A stretch of DNA of 64,000 nt from Rapana venosa (GCA_028751875.1 CM054151.1:44752299-44816298); one strand, 5' to 3'. Shown: positions 33,766-46,280, counted from the stretch's first letter. Notes: generated from the sequence alone by a model not told the origin. Numbers and translations: made by a program.

Positions 33766-34579
33766 GGTGGCGCTGGCCTTAATGCAACACAGGAGAGAGC
33801 GGCCCAAGTTTCACGCAGAAAAATCCTGTCGTGACTGAAAGTGTATAAAATACAGTACAATGCAGCATAATACAACGCGAACGACAGCCAAACAGTTGTA
33901 TAAAGAATTTGACATATGTTTCAATATTTGGGGGCAGAAATTTTTTTTCATATTTAATCAAATCTGTTGTAGGTTAATACATTTTCGATTTTTACCTCAA
34001 AGCGTATTATAAGCAAGAACAACAACAAAATGCATACAATCTCAAAATGATGGGATATAAAAGAACCATGTGAAAAGTCATTATTCATGTTTATGGTTTT
34101 GCATTTTGTGTTGTTGCTTTTGCTGCTTTTTTGTTATCGTGGTCATATTCGTCGTCGTCATCATGGTTATTGTCTCTGTTGCTTTTGTTGCAGTAGTATG
34201 TAATGTTAATAACGAATATTATCATTCATTGGTTTTGAAAGCGTTATCAACTCCATTGGTTCTTTTCAGCCTCTTCCTCCTCCCTTTTCTCCTTGTTTTT
34301 CCTCCCCCTCTTCTTTACCTCTCCTTCTCCTTCTACTTTTTCTTCCTCTTCTCCTCCTCATGCTCTCCTTCTCCTTCCTCATCTTTTCTGTCTCCTTTTT
34401 CATGTTCGTCTTTTCTTCTTCTTCGTCAATTTTTTTTCAAGTTTTTTCAACAACTCTGACCAGAGACTTAAAATAACTGTTTATTATTCAACTTATAAAG
34501 TACTGGTCCAGGGAAAAAGTTGCACACCATGGGTGAAAGAAGAATTTAACAGACTCTAGGCCCTGGTGGAGAGTCTGTA

Positions 34580-35965
34580 CAAACAACAGACAGGCACAGA
34601 GGCGACAGCATATCCATCATCATTTATCATCTGTTATCGAATACAAAGGCCTTTTCCACACCCATCAGTCAGGGTTTAGAAAGCACCACTCGTGTCAAAC
34701 AGCACTATGTTGGATTACGGATTCATGGCTGCGATAAATCAATAAGGGTAAGGCAGTCGGTGTCATTTTTATTGATTTAAGAAAGGCCCTTGATTTGATT
34801 AATAATAATATCTTGTTACATAAGCTTCGGTTATATGGTTTAGATGATAACGTCTTACAGTTCTTTAAATCTTATTTAACAAACCGCATTCAGTCAGTTT
34901 ATGCTAATCAAGTTACCTCTCCCAAGAAAATTGTTCCCTGTGGTGTGCCACAAGGTTCAGTCTTAGGTCCGCTATTATTCTCTCTTTACATAAACGATCT
35001 TCCTTTAACCATTAAAATGTTGCTTGTGATTTATTTGCAGATGATACAACTTTACAGTACGCTATTTATGATATTAAGGATATCAATCATTATTTAAATA
35101 TTAATATGAATTCAGTCAAAATTTGGTGTGAGGTCAATGCTATGTTAGTTCATCCTGACAAAACAGAAGCTATGCTAATTTGTGTGCGTCAAAAAAGGCA
35201 AACCTTGAAACAAACTCATTTACAAATAAAGTATAAAAATAACAACATAAATCAAGTTAAAACGCAAATTACTTGGTGTAGTCATTGACGAAAGCCTTCT
35301 ATGGCAGGATCATGTTCACAATATTACTAAAGATATTTCATCCACTGTATGCCAACTTTCGCAAATTAAACATTTTCTTGATGAACAATCAAAAAGAAAA
35401 TTCTATTTTGCTTTAATTCAATCTCGTTTAGATTATTGCTCCGTTGTCTGGGGGAAGTGTACTCCATCTAATTTAAAAGGCACCGTGGTCGAGTGGTTTA
35501 GGCGGTCAACTCGTGATCCAGAGGTCGCGGGTTCGATCCCCGCTCGGCTCGGTGTTGTGTCCTTGGGAAAGACACTTTACTCCTATTTTCCTCACTCCAC
35601 CCAGGTGTACAAGTGGGTACCAGCTCTGCTGGGGAAGTATCTGGCGACAGACTAGCGTCCTGTCACAGGGGTGGTGAAAAACCATCAGTTCGCTTAACGC
35701 TACAGAAACCGGGATAAGCTCCGGCTCTATGGGCCTTCTGGCTCGAAAGAACATACTTTACTCTCTTCAAAAACGAGCCATTAAAAGTAATAAGTGATGA
35801 TAAGTTGACAAATGTATCAAATGATAATTTATTTAAACACCTTGAGATACTACCGCTTTGCTTGCGCCTCCGATTTAATATTTTAGCTCTTGTGCATAAG
35901 ATAGTTTATGATGCTTGCCCTGGTTATCTAGAAACAGTGTTCTCTTTCCAACATCATCACGAATG
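34580..35965 (+). mobile_element. LINE reverse transcriptase, copy 2, interrupted by a SINE
   Basis: The same motif series as copy 1: GFRKHHSCQT (about 34675), NNILLHKLRLYGLDD, GVPQGSVLGPLLFSLYINDL (34943-35002), the FADD box (about 35031-35046), VKIWCEVNAMLVHPDKTEAM. It is broken near 35020 and 35265 and split at 35479 by a tRNA-derived SINE. After the SINE, ctttactctcttcaaaaacg resumes the RT. Confidence 0.85.
35479..35755 (+). mobile_element. tRNA-derived SINE inserted in the copy 2 RT
   Basis: The head has an A box (tggtcgagtggtttaggcgg) and a B box (ggttcgatccc). The body contains gtgtccttgggaaagacact, a phrase common in marine-invertebrate SINE core regions, followed by ggtgtacaagtgggtacc. 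Copy 1 at 4320-4330 lacks it. Three bases (cct) present in copy 1 are missing at the right junction, and no target duplication is obvious. Confidence 0.88.
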
Positions 35966-36214
35966 AGACGGAGGTCTTTCTTAGATCATTAAAAAACAAG
36001 TTTTTCTTTTTAAGGGTAGTAGAAAATGGAATCCCTTCCCCGATGTTTTGTAGAATCCCAGTGCACCTTTTACTTTAAAAGACAAAAAATAAAAAACACT
36101 GTTGTTTGGTACGTGTGATAACTACTCGCAGTCAACATACAAATAAATTATTATGTATGAACAGAATTGGGTGCCTATATTGACTATGATAACAAAGAAT
36201 ATAGTGTGCACTAT

Positions 36215-36599
36215 TTGTGTTGGGGGGGGGGGGGGGGGGGGGGTGCTCGGTGGTGTTTTTGTGTTTTTGTACGGAGAGTCGAAAAGGGTTTGTGTATTGT
36301 GTTTTTGCAAAAGAGAGAGAAGGGGAATGGGGGGGGGGGGGGGGGGCCCCGTTTCTGGTGCGTGCGGCGTGCGTGCGCGCGCGCGCGCCCCCGTGTGTGT
36401 GGTGTGTGTGTGTGTGTGGTGTTTGTGTTTGTGTGTGGTGGTTTGTGTGGTGTGTGGTGTGTGTGTGTGTGGGTGAGGGGGGAGGAAAGAGAGTACATGT
36501 ACGCCCCTGTTATTGGTAGATCGGGGCTCCCCAATTGCGTACTGAAAAGGCATGCTTTCATTTTGGGGATTTTTGCTTGAATGAAAAATGAATGTGTGT

Positions 36600-36643
<44 letters not shown>

Positions 36644-36770
36644 CTGAGACGGGTATTTTTTGCATTGTTTTTGAGGGGGTGTGTGTGTGGGGGTGTGTGG
36701 TGTGTGTGTGTGTTGTGTGTGTGTGGTGTTTTGGGGTGTGGTTTTGTATGTATGTAACTTGGCGTATTTT
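36215..36770. repeat. Poly-G and GT-rich block, copy 2
   Basis: G runs at about 36220-36242 and 36330-36346, and one of 43 bases at 36600-36642, with GT-rich sequence between. Counterpart of 4775-5375. Confidence 0.93.
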
Positions 36771-37009
36771 TCTTTAATGTTGCATTCAATTTAATGGTTC
36801 CCCCCCCTCCCCATTTTTCTGAATTTTGTTGATTTTTTCAAGGAAAGGGTTTCCACACTTTTTGTCGGTTTTTTTTATGTTTTGTGTTGTTTTTATTTTC
36901 TTTTGTGTTTAATTAATTCCCGTTTGTTTTCTTTTGGGGGAAAATAAAGGCCCTTTATTTGCCCAACTATTACCCATTAAAGATTCAATCAATTAAACAA
37001 TCAACATCA

Positions 37010-40000
37010 ATCCTTTTTTTCTTCTTTTAATTTTTTTCTTTTTCAATTTTCGTCTTCTTCTTTCCCTTTTTCTTCTTTTTTCTTCTTCTTCTTCTTCTTT
37101 TTCTTCTTCTTTCGCAATTCTTCTTCTTCGCATTCTTCTTCTTCGCAATTCTTCTTCTTCTTCCTTCTTCTCTTATTCTTCTTCTTCTCTTCTTCTTCTT
37201 CTTCTTCTTCTTCTTCTTCTTCTTTTCTTCGCAATTCTTCTTCTTCTTCTTCTTCTTCTTCTCTTTCTTCTTCTTCTTCTTCTTCTTTTCTTTCTTCTTC
37301 TTCTTTCTTCTTCTTCTTCTTCTTTCTTCGCATTCTTCTTCTTCTTCCGCATTCTTCTTCCTTCGCAATTCTTCTTCGCATTCTTCATTCTTCTTCTTCT
37401 TCTTCTTCTTCTTCTTCTTCTTCTTCTTCTTCTTCTTCTCTTCTTCTTCTTCTTTTTCTTTCTTCTTCTTCTTCTTCCTTCTTCTTCTTCGCTTTCTTTC
37501 TTTTCCGCAATTCTTCTTCTTCTTTCTTCTTCTTCTTCTTCTTCTTCTTCTTCTTCTTCTTCTTTTTTCTTCTTCTTCTTCTTCTTCTTCTTTCTTCTCC
37601 TTCTTCTTCTTCTTTCTTCTTCTTCTTCTTCTTCTTCTTTTCTTTTTTCTTCTTCCTTCTTCGCAATTCTTCGCAATTTTCTTCCCATTCTTCCATTCTT
37701 CTTTCTTCTTCTTTTTCTTTCTTCTTGTCTTCTCTTCGCAATTCTTCTTCGCAATTTTTCCTTCTTCTTCTTCGCAATTCTTCTTCTTCTTCTTCGCAAT
37801 TCTTCTTCGCAATTCTTCTTCTTCTTCTTCTTCTTCTTCTTCTTCTTCTTCTTCTTCTTCTTCTTCTTCTTCTTCTTCTTCTTTTCTTCTTCTTCTTCTT
37901 CGCAATTCTTCTTCTTCGCAATTCTTCTTCTTTCTTTTCGCATTTTTTCTTCTTTCTTCTTCTCTTCTTCTTCTCTTCTTCTTCTTTCTTCTCTTCTCTT
38001 CTTCTTCTCTTCTCTTCTTCGCATTCTTTTCTTCTTCTTCTCTTCTTTTAATTCTTCTTCTTCTTCTTTTCTTCTTCTTCTTCTTTTCTTCTTCTTCTTC
38101 TTCCTTCCTTTTCTTCTTTCTTCTTCGCATTTTCTTCGCATTTTCTTCGCATTTTCTCCATTCTTCGCATTCTTTCGCATTTCTTCGCTTTTCGCAATTT
38201 CTCTTCTTCTTCGCAATTTCTCTTCTTCTTCGCATTTTCTTCTTTCTTCTTTTCTTCTTCTTTTCTTTTTTCTTCTTCTTCTTCTTTTCTTCTTCTTCTC
38301 TTCTCTTCTTTTTCTTCTTCTTCGCAATTCTTCTCTTCTTCGCATTCTTCTTCTTCGCAATTCTTCTTCTTCTTCTTCTTTTCTTCTTCTTCTTCTTCTT
38401 CTTCTTCTTCTTTTCTTCGCAATTCTTTCTTCTCTTCTTCTTCTTTCTTCTTCTTCTTTTCTTCTTCTTCTTCTTTCTTCTTCTTCTTCTTCTTTTCTTC
38501 GCATCTTCTTCCATTTTCTTCGCAATTCTCTTCGCAATTCTTCTTCTTCTTCGCAATTCTTTCTTCTTCTTCGCAATTCTTTTCGCAATTCTTCTCGCAA
38601 TTCTTCTCGCATTTTCTTCGCAATTCTTCTTCTTCTTCTTGCAATTCTTCTTCTTCGCATTCTTCTTCTTCTTCTTTCTTCTTCTCTTCTTCTTCTTCTT
38701 CTTCTTCTTCTTCTTCTTCTTCTTCTTCTTCTCGCAATTCTTCTCTTCGCAATTTCTTCTTCTTCTTCTTCCAATTCTTCTTTTTTCTTCTTCTTTCTTC
38801 TTCTTCTTTTTCTTCTTCTTCTTCTTCTTCTTCTTCTTCTTCTTCTTCCTTCGTTTCTTCGCAATTCTTCTTCTTCTTCTTCTTCTTCTTCTCTTAATTC
38901 TTCTTCTTCTTCTTCTCTTCTTCTTCTTCTTTTCTTCTTCTTCTTCTTCTTCTTCTTCTTCTTCTTCTTCTTCTTCGCATTCTTCTTCGCATTCTTCTTC
39001 GCATTCTTCTTCGCATTCTTCGCAATTCTTCTTCGCATTCTTCTCGCATTCTTCGCAATTCTTCTTCTCTTCTTCGCAATTCTCTTCTTCTTCTCGCAAT
39101 TTTTTCTTCTTCTTCTCTTCTTCTTCTTCTCTTCTCTTCTTCTTCTTCTTCTTCTTCTTCTTCTTCTTCTTCTTCTCTCTTCTTTTTCTTCTTCTTCGCA
39201 ATTCTTCTTCTTCTTCGCAATTCTTCTTCTTCGCAATTCTTCTTCTTCTTCTTCTTCTTCTTCTTCTTCTTCTTCTTCTTCTTCTTCTTCTTCTTCTTCT
39301 TCTTCTTCTTCTTCTTCTTCTTCTTCGTCTTCTTCGCAATTCTTTTTTCTTCCTTCTTCATTCTTCTTCTTAATTCTTCTTCTTCTTCTTCTTCTTCTTC
39401 TTCTTTTTTTTTCCTTCTTCTTTTCTTCTTCTTCTTCTTTTTTCTTCTTCGCATTCTTCTTCGCATTCTTCTTCGCTTTTCTCTTCGCATTCTTCGCAAT
39501 TCTTCTTCGCATTCTTCTTCGCATTCTTCGCAATTCTTCTTCTCTTCTTCGCAATTTTTCTTCTTCTTCTTCGCAATTATTCTTCTTCTTCTTCTTTTTT
39601 TCTTCTTCTTCTTTCTTCTTCTTCTTCTTCTTCTTTTTTTCTTTTCTTCTTCTTCTTCTTCTTTTTCTTCTTCTTCGCAATTTTCTTCTTCTTCGCAATT
39701 CTTCTTCTTCGCCAATTCTTCTTTCTTCTTCTTCTTCTTCTTTTTTTCTTTTCTTCTTTTCTTCTTCTTCTTCTTCGCAATTCTTCTTCTTCTTCTTCTT
39801 CTTTCTTTTCTTCTTCTTCTTCTTCTTCTTCTTCTTCTTCTTTTCTTTTTCTTCTTCTTCTTCTTTGCAATTCTTCTTCGCAATTCTTTTTTTCGCAATT
39901 CTTCTTCGAAAATCTTCTTCTTTTCGCAATTCTTTTTTTCTTCTTCGCAATTCTTCTCGCATCTCTTCTTCGAAATTCTTCTTCCCCAATTCTTCTTCGC

Positions 40001-40445
40001 AATTCTTTTTTTCTTCTTCGCATTTTCTTTTTCTTCTTATTCTTCTTCTTCTTTTCTTTTCTTCTTCTTCTTCTTCTTCTTCTTCTTTTTTTCTTCTTCT
40101 TCTTCTTCTTCTTTCTTCCTTCTCTTCCTTCTTCTTCTTCTTCTTCTTTTTCCCTTTTCTTCGAAATTATTCTTCTTCTTCTTCTTCTTCTTCTTCTTCT
40201 TCTTTTCTTCTTCTTCTTCTTCTTCTTCTTCTTCTTCTTCTTCTTCTTCTTCTTCTTCTTCTTCTTCTTTTCTCTTCCCTTCTTCTTCTTTTCTTCTTCT
40301 TCTTCTTTTTCGCAATTTATTCTTCTTCTTCTTCTTCTTTCTTCTTTTTTTCTTCTTCTTCTTCTTCTTCTTTTTCCCTTTTTTTCTTCTTCTTCTTCTT
40401 CTTCTTTTCTTCTTCTTCTTCTTCTTCTTCTTCTTCTCTTCCTTC
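37010..40445. repeat. 3.4-kb TTC/GAA array with GCAATT and GCATT interruptions
   Basis: Almost entirely TTC on the plus strand, broken by GCAATTC, GCATTC and short T or CT slips. Clusters of the interrupted unit alternate with pure runs. The minus strand is all-purine GAA over most of its length. Giant Arg/Glu/Lys frames on the minus strand are composition artefacts. Confidence 0.97.
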
Positions 40446-41212
40446 TTCTTCCCCACTTCTCACAATATTTTAATCCACTTCCTTTTCATCCTTCTTCTGT
40501 CACTCCCCCTTTTTTTCAGCCTCTGTGTTTTTTTTTCTTCTTTTCCTCTCCCCCTCTCCTTTTTCTTCTCCCCCTTTTTTTTGTTCTCCCCCTCGTCCTC
40601 CTTCACATTTCTCCTCCTCCTCCTCCTCTTCCTCCTCCTCCTCCTTCTCTTTCCCTTATTCCCATTCTTCTTTTCGTCTCCTCCTCCTTCTCCCTTTCCT
40701 TCTATTCATCGCTTTTTATCGTCAGACTACATCTGAACTTGCTGTGTTGTACAAGTGTTTCATATGATTATTGTGTTGTCCTCTGTGTGTAAGAAAGGAG
40801 ATCAATAAAAGAAAATCCATATGGCTCACTGTTTTGTTTTTCTCTTTATGCCTTGAGTAACCCTGCCGCATGAATGAGTGCTGTGATTACTTGGCACAGT
40901 CATCTTCTTTTAAATTGTAAAGTCTTTCTGTATTCTTCCTCCTCGTCACCCCCCCCCCCCCCCCCCTTTCCCTTCCGTGTTCTCTCTCTGACTCTCTTGT
41001 TTTTTTTTCTTTCTTTTTCTTTTTTCCTTTTAAAAATGCCCCCAGTGTAAAAAGAATCTTATGATAAGTTTTACTTTCGATTGTCTTGTTTCATTTTGTT
41101 TTTTCTTTTTCCCGTTTGTATTTGTTCTTTGTTGTGTGGTTTTATTTGTCTTCTTTTCTCACTATTCACTTTTATTTCATAGGTTTCTTCAACACACACA
41201 CACACACAAAAA

Positions 41213-41256
<44 letters not shown>

Positions 41257-41639
41257 CACACACACACACACACACACACACAGATCCCTGACTATCATCC
41301 TAAATCATGAGAATGACATTTGACACTTTCAGGCCACTAAATCACGTCCAAAACACATAAAGCTGTGCTCTCTCACCCAAAAAAACAGGGAGAGAGAAGA
41401 GAAGGCAAAGAGAGATAGGGAGAGAGAGAGAGAGAGGGGAGAGAGGGGGGGGAGGGGGGGGGGGAGAGAGAGGGGGTGGGGGGGAGAGAGAGAGAGTCAG
41501 CCTATGCGTGTGTCTGTGTGTGTATGGAGCTAGTCGCTAAGATGAATTAATTGTCTTCAGGTTGGTGTGGCGCATGCGTGGGCTCTTATGGCTATTTGCA
41601 CAATGTATAGTTCAGTTTTGTTTCTACAGGCATACTTCT
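40446..41639 (+). repeat. Block B, copy 2
   Basis: Matches 5880-7280: ccccacttctcacaatattt, cagactacatctgaacttgc, aggagatcaataaaagaaaa, (CA)n at 41191-41281, a GA tract at 41390-41500, then cagcctatgcgtgtgtct. It lacks the LINE fragment present in copy 1. Confidence 0.9.
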
Positions 41640-42195
41640 TCCCAATTCTTCTTCTTCGCAATTCTTCTTCACAATTCTTCTTCGCAATTCTTCTTCTTCG
41701 CAATTCTTCCCCATCGCAATTCTTCTTCTTCGCAATTCTTCTTCGCAATTCTTCCCCATCGCAATTCTTCTTCTTCGCAATTCTTCGCAATTCTTTTTCT
41801 TCGCATTCTTCTTCTCCGCAATTCTTCTTCTTCTCCGCAATTCTTTTTTTCGCAATTCTTCTTCTTCGCAATTCTCCTTCGCAATTCTTCTTCTTCGCAA
41901 TTCTTCTGTGCAATTCTTCTTCTTCTTCGCAAATTCTTCTTTGCAATTCTTCTTCTTCACAATTCTTCTTTGCAGTTCTTCTTCTCCGCAATTCTTCTTC
42001 TTCTTCTTCTCTTCTTCTTCTTCTTCTTCTTCTTCTTCTTCTTCTTCTTCTTCTTCTTCTTCTTCTTTCTTCTTCTTCTTCTTCTTCTTCACAATTCTTC
42101 TTCTTCTTTGCAATTCTTCTTCTTCGCAATTTTTCTTCGGAATTCTTCGCCATTCTTCTTTGCAATTCTTCTTCTTCGCAATTCTTCTTCTTCCT
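41640..42195. repeat. TTC/GCAATTC compound array, end of copy 2
   Basis: The same compound unit as 7281-7562, with a pure TTC core at 42000-42088. Confidence 0.95.
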
Positions 42196-42204
42196 CTTCT
42201 CCTT

Positions 42205-43187
42205 CTTTTTCTTCTTCTTTTCACTCTCTACACTGCTCCACTTTCACATATAATAATGGTCATCAGATCAGCCATCATTTTTATGCAGATGACTCTCAGA
42301 TTCTTAGCAGTGATACTCCTGAAAATCTGCCTTCTCTCTTGATTAATATGTCCTTCAAGATATCCAAAATTGGATGATACAGAACAAGTTACTGCTAAAT
42401 GCAAATAAAACCGAAGCCATGCTTGTAGGTACGAAACACAAATTGTCTTCCATCACAACTGCTTCAATAGAATTCGGCAATACGTCTGTCCCTAAATATC
42501 TAGGGGTCTTTATCGACAATGCACTCCCCATGCAAAAATTCATCACCCAGACCTGCCAGTCATGCTACTATCAATTACGGCGTATTAGTGCAGTTCGAAA
42601 GTACCTGTCCACTGATGCAACATCCAAACTAATCACGTCTCTCATTCTCTCACGTCTGGATTATTGCAATTCTCTTCTGGCTGGTCTGCCATCATCATCT
42701 ATCCACTCTCTTCAACCTATTCAAAACTCTGCCGCCCGACTAGTCCTCAGAAAAAAATAAATCTGAGCACGTTACTCCTTTCTTGCGATCTCTCCACTGG
42801 CTGCCTGTGTCACAGAGAGTAAACTATAAGATCAGTACCCTCTGTTACAAATGTCTCCATAAAACAGCACCTTCCTACTCTGTGAATCCCTTCACCTGTA
42901 CACTAATTCTCGATCCCTCCACTCTGTTGCAGATACCTTGTGCTTACGAATACCTAGATTCAACCAATCCACAGTCGGCCGTCGCTCTTTCTCTGTTTCA
43001 CATTCACACTCTCCCTCCGCCAAAAGCATGCTTTTGGCACTTTAAAATCCAGCCTCAAAACACATTTATTTCAAATCTAAGACTTTCCCCTCTTGTTTTA
43101 TCTCATTTCTGTCCTTGCCCTCAACAGCCGAAACCCCCACCACCCTTCCAAAGTACACAACCTCTGTGTGAGTGTGTGTATGTGTAT

Positions 43188-43240
<53 letters not shown>

Positions 43241-43372
43241 GTGTGTGTGTGTGTGTTTACTTTTCAATTTGTAAGAACTATTAATTGTAACTTGTTGCAT
43301 ATGTGAGGGTAGGATGAATGCAAGCGCTTTGATTTGTTTTTGCAAGATAAAGCTCTATACAAATTCCATTTC
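42205..43372 (+). mobile_element. CR1/L2-like LINE, 5'-truncated, embedded in TTC arrays
   Basis: Starts within RT as FTLYTAPLSHII, reaches the YADD catalytic box at 42282-42293, then WIQNKLLLNANKTEAMLVG, KYLGVFIDNALPM, SRLDYCNSLLAGLP and QPIQNSAARLVLRK. A frameshifted RSLHWLPVSQRVNYKI (42786-42833) is the C-terminal signature of CR1/L2-type elements. (GT)n at 43190-43257 interrupts the 3' UTR. The tail ataaagctctatacaaattc is a variant of the gcgctatataaattccat family. TTC repeats flank it on both sides. Confidence 0.85.
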
Positions 43373-43745
43373 TTCTTCTTCTTCTTCTTCTTCTTCTTCT
43401 TCTTCTTCTTCTTCTTCTTCTCTTCTTCTTCTTCTTCTTCTTCTTCTTCTTTCTTCTTCTTCTTCTTCTTTGCAATTCTTCTTCTTCTTCTTCTTCTTGC
43501 AATTCTTCTCTTGCAATTCTTCTTCTTTGCAATTCTTCTTCTTCTCTCTTCTTTGCAATTCTTCTTCTTTGCAATTCTTCTTCTTCTTCTCCTTCTTCTT
43601 CTTCTTTGCAATTCTTCTTCTTCGCAATTTTTCTTCGGAATTCTTCGCCATTCTTCTTTGCAATTCTTCTTCGGAATTCTTCTTCTTCGCAATTCTTCTT
43701 CTTCTACTTCGCAATTTTCTTCTTCGCAATTCTTTTTTCTTCTTC
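43373..43745. repeat. TTC/TTTGCAATTC array
   Basis: Pure TTC to about 43465, then units with TTTGCAATTC and CGCAATTC. It joins the LINE 3' end directly to block B copy 3. Confidence 0.95.
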
Positions 43746-44667
43746 TTCTCTTCCTCCCCTTCTTTTTCTTCTTCTTCCCCACCTTCTCACAATTATCATC
43801 CACCTCCTTCTCCTTTTCATTCTTCTTTTTCACTTCTTTTTTGAGCCTCCCTGTTTTTCTTCTTCTTCTTCTCCGTTCACTCCTTTTTCTTCCCCTCCTT
43901 CACTCTTCTCCTCTCCTCCTCCTCCTCCCCTTATTCCTATTCTTCTTTTCGTCTCCTCCTCCTTCTCCCTTTCCTTCTTCTATTTATCACTTTTTATCGT
44001 CAGACTACATCTGAACTTGTTGTCGTATAAGTGTTTCATATTATTATTGTGTTCTTCTCCTGTGTAAGAAAGGAGATCAATAAAAGAAAATCCATATGGC
44101 TCACTGTTTTGTTTATTTCCCTTTATGCCTTGAGTAACCCTGCCGCATGAATGAGTGCTGTGATTACTTGGCACAGTCATCTTCTTTTAAATTGAAAAGT
44201 CTTTCTTTATTCTTCCTCCTCGTCAAACCCCCGCCCCCCTCCCCTTCGTGTCCTCTCTCTGACTCTCTTCATTTTTTGTCTTTCTTTCTTTTCTTTTTTT
44301 TAATGCAGTGTAAATAGAGTCTTATGATAAGTTTTACTTTCGTTTGTCTTGTTTTATTTTGTTTTTCTTTTTCCGTTTGTATTTGTTCTTTGTTGTGTCT
44401 TGTTGTTGTTGTTTGGTTGTTGGGTGTTGTTGTTTTTGTTTGTTTTGGTTTTTTGAGGGGAGGGTTAGGGGGGTAGGGCTTGTCTTCTTTTCTCACTATT
44501 CACTTTTGTTTCATAGGTTTCTTCAAAACACACACACACACACACATCCCTGACTATCATCATAAATCATAAGAATGAAATTTGACACTGTGCAGGCGAG
44601 TAATTCACGTCCAAAACACAATCATATAAGTTGTGCTCTCACACACAAAAAACCACGGATAGAGTCA

Positions 44668-44671
44668 GAGA

Positions 44672-44753
<82 letters not shown>

Positions 44754-44754
44754 A
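44668..44754. repeat. (GA)n tract holding LINE insertions
   Basis: Pure GA with one AAG, left part of the GA tract of block B copy 3. The right part is 46205-46275. Confidence 0.93.
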
Positions 44755-45495
44755 CACTGAACACTGAACACTGAACACTGAAATGATTTAATGTACATTG
44801 GCCTTGGACCACAATACATTTGTTGGGCTTGGGATAGAACAATGGGTTCATTCATATCATTGGCAAAGCAAATACACAAACAAATAATGATTTATGACTG
44901 ATTAGAGAAGAAAAACACCAACATATACATAGCCAAATAATGCAAAAAGATTATGTCAGTAACAGTTCATGACTGAATACAAAAGAAAAACACCATTTAT
45001 TCTATTTCTTGATTATAAACCTTAAATCAATCATAACCCAATCATAGAAAGAAGATGCTGTCTAAGAAAAATCATCCATATTGAGTATATCAAATCGTAG
45101 CAGTTTTCCAATAAAGTATTTGCGACAACATTATTTCCTTTTGTTAATAGAATGAAAAATGTAGTTAGGCAAACTATGTTTGTACTCATCATTTCTTACT
45201 TTGAACATATCTGTCAATGGTACATTGATACATTTGCTTAAAAAACTTTTCTCTTAAGTTTGAGTACATGTAACATTCCAATAGAAAGTGGGCTTCATTT
45301 TCAAAGTTCGTTTTACAAAAATGGACATAATTTATCTCGGATATTATCACTATATCTATACACATTATTGTTAAGAGGTAAAACATTAACTCGTGCTTGT
45401 GTAATTGCTACACGAAAGCAGTAGACATCTATAAAGTTTAAATACTGCTCTTTTACAAAATACTTTTAAACGATCTATACACATCATACCTCTCT
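44755..45495 (-). mobile_element. 5'-truncated LINE 3' fragment inside (GA)n, minus strand
   Basis: Read on minus: a C-terminal region with NFENEAHFLLECYMYSNLRE (about 45245-45310), then 3' UTR, then tgtattgtggtccaaggcca, ttaaatcatttc and four AGTGTTC tail units (44756-44783). GA repeats lie on both sides. The C-terminal HxxxxC pattern matches that of 13923-13990. Confidence 0.8.
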
Positions 45496-46204
45496 TTATG
45501 AGAGAGAGAGAAACTCTGAACTCTGAAATGATTTAATTGCACATTGGCCCTTAGGCCACAATACAACATAGAAAAGAAAATAAGAAAATATCATACATAA
45601 CAGCACCTATCTATATTCTACAACCACTGGTTAATCGAGAATCATAATGGTACATCCCATACCTACTACAGTTCATATCCCAAGGACAGTTGTCAACTCA
45701 CAGTTTACATTTCAATCTACTGAATCATCAGAGTCAGAGACATCAGTATAAAAAGGGGAGATACAGAAAAACATGATCATGTTATGCCACGAACTCCCGA
45801 TAAAGCGATATAACAAGGGTGAACATGTTTAAAGGTTTACCAGACGTACATCATAGGATTAGTTACCTTGTAGACTTAAAGTATTTTCTTTCCCCCTATT
45901 GCTTGCATGAAACACATATTTAGATAAATTGTATCTGTGGATAGGATCAGTGGCTCTAAGCAACATGTGCAGAGGAAGTTCTTTGATTCTTTTAGAAATT
46001 TGACCCTTAAATCTTCATACGTAGCACAAAATAACACAAAATGTTTTTCATTTTCGATCTGATTTTTGCAAATGGACAGAATTTATCATGAACAGATTCA
46101 CTATATCGATGTACATTGTTATTCAGTGGGAGTACATTAAACCTTAACTGCGTGATGGCAACACGAAAACAATAATTTTCCATATCTAGAATATAACTTT
46201 CTTT
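45496..46204 (-). mobile_element. Second 5'-truncated LINE 3' fragment inside (GA)n, minus strand
   Basis: Same family as 44755-45495. On minus, about 46075-45995 encodes ENEKHFVLFC-like sequence. The UTR ends in ggcctaagggccaatgtgca, aatcatttc and two CAGAGTT tail units, followed by a short (CT)n. Its 5' side abuts (GA)n at 46205. Confidence 0.78.
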
Positions 46205-46215
46205 TTCGAATAGAG

Positions 46216-46280
<65 letters not shown>

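Larger units (their letters stand above)
33844..42190 (+). repeat. Segmental repeat, copy 2 (expanded)
   Basis: Collinear with 2693-7563. The length difference comes mainly from the TTC array (3.4 kb here against 0.25 kb), a SINE at 35479-35755, and longer G runs. Between 36000 and 37000 it shows many small deletions against copy 1, partly perhaps sequencing error. Confidence 0.85.

Noticed and set aside
35479..35560. A genuine tRNA gene
   Set aside because: A and B boxes are present, but the sequence continues into a SINE body and does not close into a full cloverleaf. The same holds for 21110, 51775, 53167 and 62815.
37027..39989. Very long minus-strand open frames (770 and 938 codons) rich in Arg, Glu, Lys
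   Set aside because: They are translations of a GAA repeat in which stop codons rarely arise. All three frames are equally open and no domain is present.
44755..44784. Telomere-like heptamer repeat
   Set aside because: The four GAACACT units are the tandem tail of a LINE 3' end, not a terminal array.
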